In this document: positions 52,841 through 55,673 of the stretch, piece after piece
Layout of the letters: each line of letters begins with the position of its first letter
How positions within the stretch are numbered: the stretch's first letter is position 1
Assembly: GCA_022509065.1 (NCBI GenBank)
Contig: JAFLTY010000013.1
Location: 1 to 55,673, forward strand
Direction: 5' to 3'
Length of the DNA: 55,673 bases
DNA from: Muribaculaceae bacterium
GTDB taxonomy: Bacteria; Bacteroidota; Bacteroidia; Bacteroidales; Muribaculaceae
Translations under genes and position numbers: made by a program
Notes under the pieces: generated by a model
The model's input: the letters and a program-made list of their open reading frames with translations, nothing else
The model's database searches: none
Told to the model about the DNA's origin: nothing

Positions 52841-53392
52841 TTACGTGAAGGGTCCTGCCTCATAAGGCTTGGCATCCGGTTCGCCATACCATCGCGAGTA
52901 CATCAGATAGTTTCGGGCTATCTTTATGTTTATTTCGGCGGCTTGTGCGGGATCAACTTTCTTGACAAAGCGCGCAGGCGCTCCTGCCCACAGTTCGTGT
53001 GGGCCTATCACAGTCTTTGACAAGACGACAGAACCTGCAGCCACTATGGCGCCCTCGCCGACAACAGCATCGTCCATGACGACTGCACCCATGCCGATAA
53101 GTGCCAAGTCGTGAATCTTGGCTCCGTGTATGGTGACGTTATGACCGACTGACACATCGTCCCCGATTTCTATTACCGATTTGCCATACAAGGTGTGAAG
53201 CACGGAGCCGTCCTGGATGTTGACTCGGTTGCCGATCGTGATGGTGTTGACATCGCCGCGCACCACAACGTTAAACCATATCGAGCACTCGTCGCCTATG
53301 GTAGTGTCGCCAATAATAGTGGCGTTAGGGGCAAGGAAACATCCGTGTCCTATTTTGGGTGTGAACCCTCTAAGGGGTATGATCAGTGCCAT
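52841..53392 (-). CDS. Gamma-carbonic anhydrase family protein
   Basis: 183 residues, left-handed beta-helix of hexapeptide repeats (GDTTIGDECSIWFNVVVRGD is the canonical segment). The three metal-binding histidines are present at His66 (SVLHT), His84 and His89 (VGHNVTIHG). A trimeric zinc or iron enzyme interconverting CO2 and bicarbonate is expected, although some family members are not active. It begins 6 bp after the Xaa-Pro aminopeptidase stop, so it is cotranscribed with that gene. Confidence 0.93.
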   Translation of the reverse strand: MALIIPLRGFTPKIGHGCFLAPNATIIGDTTIGDECSIWFNVVVRGDVNTITIGNRVNIQDGSVLHTLYGKSVIEIGDDVSVGHNVTIHGAKIHDLALIGMGAVVMDDAVVGEGAIVAAGSVVLSKTVIGPHELWAGAPARFVKKVDPAQAAEINIKIARNYLMYSRWYGEPDAKPYEAGPFT

Positions 53393-53398
53393 AGGAAC

Positions 53399-55183
53399 TT
53401 ATTTGGTAAGAGGTTGAGTTTTTCTTTCAAGCCATGTGCGTTCGGCGCTGTTGAGCAACGGGGTAAGTCGCGATCTAACCAGTGTGTGATAGTTGTTAAC
53501 CCAGTCTATTTCTTCGTCTGTCATTATAGAAGTGTCGAACAGTGTCAGATCAAAGGGACACAAGGTTAGTGTCTCGAAGCGCAGGAAGTTGCCGAACTCT
53601 GTAGTCATGGCGTTTACGGTTAGTACGAGGTTTTCGCAGCGTATACCATGAATATTTTCACGGTAGAGTCCCGGTTCGTTTGATGTCACCATGCCGGGCT
53701 TCAACGGGGTAGGTACATGGTTTAGACGTATGCTTTGTGGCCCTTCGTGGACGCCCAGAAAATGACCTACGCCATGTCCGGTGCCGTGAAGGTAATTAAG
53801 CCCATTTTTCCACAGATACATACGCGCCAGCGCGTCGAGTTGGTGACCGGTGGTTCCTTCAGGGAAGATAGCCTTAGCCAATGCTATATGACCTTTCATG
53901 ACAAGGGTGAAATCGCGACGTTGGGCGCCCGTGGGTGCACCTATGCTTATGGTGCGGGTAATGTCGGTGGTGCCGTCCAAGTACTGCGCTCCGCTGTCAA
54001 TAAGAAGGAGATTGCCTGTTTTTATCACCGAAGAAGTCTCGGCAGTAGCCTCGTAATGCACTATGGCACCGTGGGGACCATAACCTGCTATCGTACCGAA
54101 ACTCTCGTCGAAATAAAGAGGCTGCTCTGATCGATAATGATGGAGTATGTCCGCTACGTCGAGCTCTGTTGTTGGTTCGTCGACTGCCATGCGTCGTTCT
54201 ATCTCCATAAAAGACTTTACGAGTGCTACACCGTCACGTTCCATGGCGGCGTGTATGCCTGCTATCTGGATGTCGTTCTTGCATGCTTTGTCTATAGCAA
54301 CCACTGACGAGCCGGCTACAGCGCGTTTGCCAAGAACGTCAAAGAAATACCTTGCGTTGCGGCCGGTCTCTATAAGGACGCGTTTGTCAACGGGCAATGC
54401 CGCTATGAAATCGCTCACGCCGGAGTAGGGGGCTGTTTCCACACCTTCGCGAGCAAGATAGTCGCGCGTTTGGTCGGTGAGTTTGGCGGGATTGATAAAC
54501 AGCGTGGATTTTTCTCTGTCTACAAACAGGAATGCAGTAGCCACCGGGTTGTATTTGACGTCGCGGCTACGTATGTTGAGTAGCCATGCTATCTCGTCAA
54601 GAGCAGAAATAAACACGGCGTCTGCGTCATAATCATCCGATGCTTTAGCTAAGGCTGTTTGCAGTTTCTCCTTGGCTCCCACTCCGGCATATTTTATGTC
54701 ATGAACAAAGACAGGTGCTCCGGGGAGTTCAGGGCGTTCCTCCCACACATCGGCCGCATCAAAATTGACTACATGGATGTCCTTACGTGCCAGACGATGC
54801 GTTAAATCTTCGTAGGCAACCGCGCTTATCACTTTGGTGTCAACCCCAACGGTGGCACCTTTGCGAAGGTTGTCGCATAGCCACTGGGCTTGTGAAGGAG
54901 TATCGGGTAGCCCGTCCTTCATTAGTATTATCTCGCTGCCTTTCAGTTGGTCGGCAGCTTGCAGGAAGTAGCGCGAATCTGTCCATAGCAGCGCACAGTC
55001 GGACGTTACTATGAGGTCACCGGCAGACCCGGTGAAATTGCTGAAATAACGGCGAACCTGCCAATGGTCTGCCAGATACTCGCTTTGATGAGGGTCGGTT
55101 TGGGGTATTATGACAGCATCGACTCCAGCGGCGCTCATTGCGGCGCGAAGTCGGGATAACCTGGGTTGTATGTCGAATTTCAT
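53399..55183 (-). CDS. Xaa-Pro aminopeptidase (M24B)
   Basis: 594 residues, about 150 longer than E. coli PepP, matching the aminopeptidase P-like type with two N-terminal creatinase-like domains (about 1-300) before the catalytic pita-bread domain (about 310-530) and a small C-terminal extension. Metal ligands: Asp in LLIDSGAQYLDGTTDITRT (two Asp), His in HGTGHGVGHFLGVHEGP, Glu in SNEPGLY, and Glu in IRCENLVL. It removes the N-terminal residue from peptides with Pro in second place. No signal peptide, so cytoplasmic. The first gene of a two-gene operon with the carbonic anhydrase; the promoter is at 55252-55282. Confidence 0.94.
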   Translation of the reverse strand: MKFDIQPRLSRLRAAMSAAGVDAVIIPQTDPHQSEYLADHWQVRRYFSNFTGSAGDLIVTSDCALLWTDSRYFLQAADQLKGSEIILMKDGLPDTPSQAQWLCDNLRKGATVGVDTKVISAVAYEDLTHRLARKDIHVVNFDAADVWEERPELPGAPVFVHDIKYAGVGAKEKLQTALAKASDDYDADAVFISALDEIAWLLNIRSRDVKYNPVATAFLFVDREKSTLFINPAKLTDQTRDYLAREGVETAPYSGVSDFIAALPVDKRVLIETGRNARYFFDVLGKRAVAGSSVVAIDKACKNDIQIAGIHAAMERDGVALVKSFMEIERRMAVDEPTTELDVADILHHYRSEQPLYFDESFGTIAGYGPHGAIVHYEATAETSSVIKTGNLLLIDSGAQYLDGTTDITRTISIGAPTGAQRRDFTLVMKGHIALAKAIFPEGTTGHQLDALARMYLWKNGLNYLHGTGHGVGHFLGVHEGPQSIRLNHVPTPLKPGMVTSNEPGLYRENIHGIRCENLVLTVNAMTTEFGNFLRFETLTLCPFDLTLFDTSIMTDEEIDWVNNYHTLVRSRLTPLLNSAERTWLERKTQPLTK

Positions 55184-55217
55184 GAGTGGATTAAAAAGAG
55201 ATGATTTTCGTGTGCTA

Positions 55218-55236
55218 ACGTTGGTATAACCAACGT
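55218..55236. promoter_or_regulatory. Palindrome in the aminopeptidase leader
   Basis: Two perfect 8-bp arms around ATA, lying 35-53 bp upstream of the start codon and downstream of the predicted transcription start. It may be an operator or a short RNA hairpin. Confidence 0.4.
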
Positions 55237-55251
55237 GTCGCCATAACGGGG

Positions 55252-55282
55252 CAAAATTACCAATTATATAAATAATGACAAA
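55252..55282 (-). promoter_or_regulatory. Promoter of the aminopeptidase-carbonic anhydrase operon
   Basis: Minus strand: TTTG (55282-55279), 19-bp spacer, TAATTTTG (55259-55252). The start would be near 55245. Confidence 0.7.
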
Positions 55283-55537
55283 AAATTTGAAGTTAAAAAG
55301 TTTAACACCTTTTTTAGCTCTTCTCCCGGTCTATTTAGCGGTGGGATTTCAAGGCATATTCGGATGTGTCGCCCACGAGATTCTCATTCACCTTAGTTTT
55401 TCTGAAAAGCTTCACTTTTCACGGAGTCTAAAATAGAGCGCAAGGTGCAAAAAAACGTAGTAGCTGTGATAATTAATAGAATATCAATTGCTTAAATGAG
55501 ATTCGTAAAAAATAATACGAAAAATATGTCGAAATAT

Positions 55538-55568
55538 TTTGTCAATATGAAAAAGTGTCGTAACTTTG
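55538..55568 (+). promoter_or_regulatory. Promoter of tRNA-Thr
   Basis: TTTG (55538-55541), 19-bp spacer, TAACTTTG (55561-55568), a full Bacteroidetes consensus match. The tRNA begins 52 bp downstream. Confidence 0.75.
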
Positions 55569-55620
55569 CAGTCGCAAACGGCAGAAGTGCTGTCTGAAGC
55601 AATAGAAAATTGAAACTTAC

Positions 55621-55673
55621 GCCTCTTTAGCTCAGTTGGCCAGAGCACGTGATTTGTAATCTCGGGGTCGTTG
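55621..55673 (+). tRNA. tRNA-Thr (anticodon TGT), 3' end cut by window
   Basis: Acceptor strand GCCTCTT, D arm GCTC...GAGC, anticodon stem CGTGA/TCTCG around loop TTTGTAA, anticodon TGT. The T arm and 3' acceptor are beyond the window edge, so the gene is partial here. The context suggests it may head a tRNA cluster. Confidence 0.9.

Larger units (their letters stand above)
55184..55620. other. Divergent intergenic region before tRNA-Thr
   Basis: This 437-bp gap holds a promoter for each side and, in the pepP-type gene's leader, the palindrome ACGTTGGT-ATA-ACCAACGT (55218-55236). The middle (about 55300-55500) is AT-rich without ORF, repeat or RNA signature that I can recognise. Confidence 0.6.

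Noticed and set aside
1-55673. CRISPR array, transposase, integrase or prophage genes
   Set aside because: No regularly spaced repeats and no protein with transposase, integrase or phage structural motifs were found on either strand.

Overview
The window comes from a member of the Bacteroidales, most likely a Muribaculaceae-like gut bacterium (the family is inferred from gene content, not proven). The evidence is Bacteroidetes-type promoters (TTTG, then 19-20 bp, then TAnnTTTG), OmpA-family and barrel-type envelope proteins, DUF4494, DUF4465 and DUF5723 family genes, many secreted proteins ending in a short Bacteroidetes C-terminal sorting-like domain, and a GH32/FucP-type transporter/fructokinase set. 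I see no phage, insertion sequence, integrase, CRISPR array or obviously broken gene. This is chromosomal core and niche-adaptation sequence.

Layout. 1-9.9 kb: tRNA-Leu, then an envelope block. It holds an operon of a very large coiled-coil lipoprotein and an OmpA porin, a divergent barrel protein, a secreted protein with five bacterial Ig repeats, and a second OmpA protein. 10.0-12.4 kb: small housekeeping genes (YggS, DUF4494, a DUF4465 lipoprotein, a membrane protein). 12.5-21.3 kb: a complete methionine operon on the minus strand, in transcription order an O-acetylhomoserine sulfhydrylase-type PLP enzyme, metH, metF, metX and homoserine dehydrogenase. It faces an Lrp/AsnC regulator across a divergent promoter region. 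21.4-25.5 kb: a compact fructan/sucrose module (GH32, MFS importer, fructokinase). 25.5-30.6 kb: two secreted proteins of unknown function with C-terminal sorting-like domains, ApbE, and a DJ-1/PfpI protein.

30.8-37.1 kb: the most unusual part. A plus-strand cluster encodes an outer-membrane porin-like protein, an MFS transporter and two tandem, signal-less paralogues of the phospholipase B-like Ntn-hydrolase family, which is best known from eukaryotic lysosomes. I infer an uptake-and-hydrolysis pathway for an unidentified amide or ester substrate. 37.2-42.0 kb: a 1269-residue secreted cell-wall amidase with propeller-like and C-terminal sorting-like regions, cotranscribed with a small beta-propeller protein. 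42.3-46.1 kb: a lipoprotein/DUF5723 pair and a serine acetyltransferase-like enzyme.

46.1-55.7 kb: a YiiX-type cysteine hydrolase with a sodium symporter, tRNA-Arg(CCT), recA-thyA-folA in one direction, another secreted C-terminal-domain protein, a gamma-carbonic anhydrase coupled to an Xaa-Pro aminopeptidase, and a tRNA-Thr(TGT) cut by the window edge.

Convergent gene pairs are mostly separated by strong hairpins, and several transcription starts can be placed from matched -33/-7 elements.
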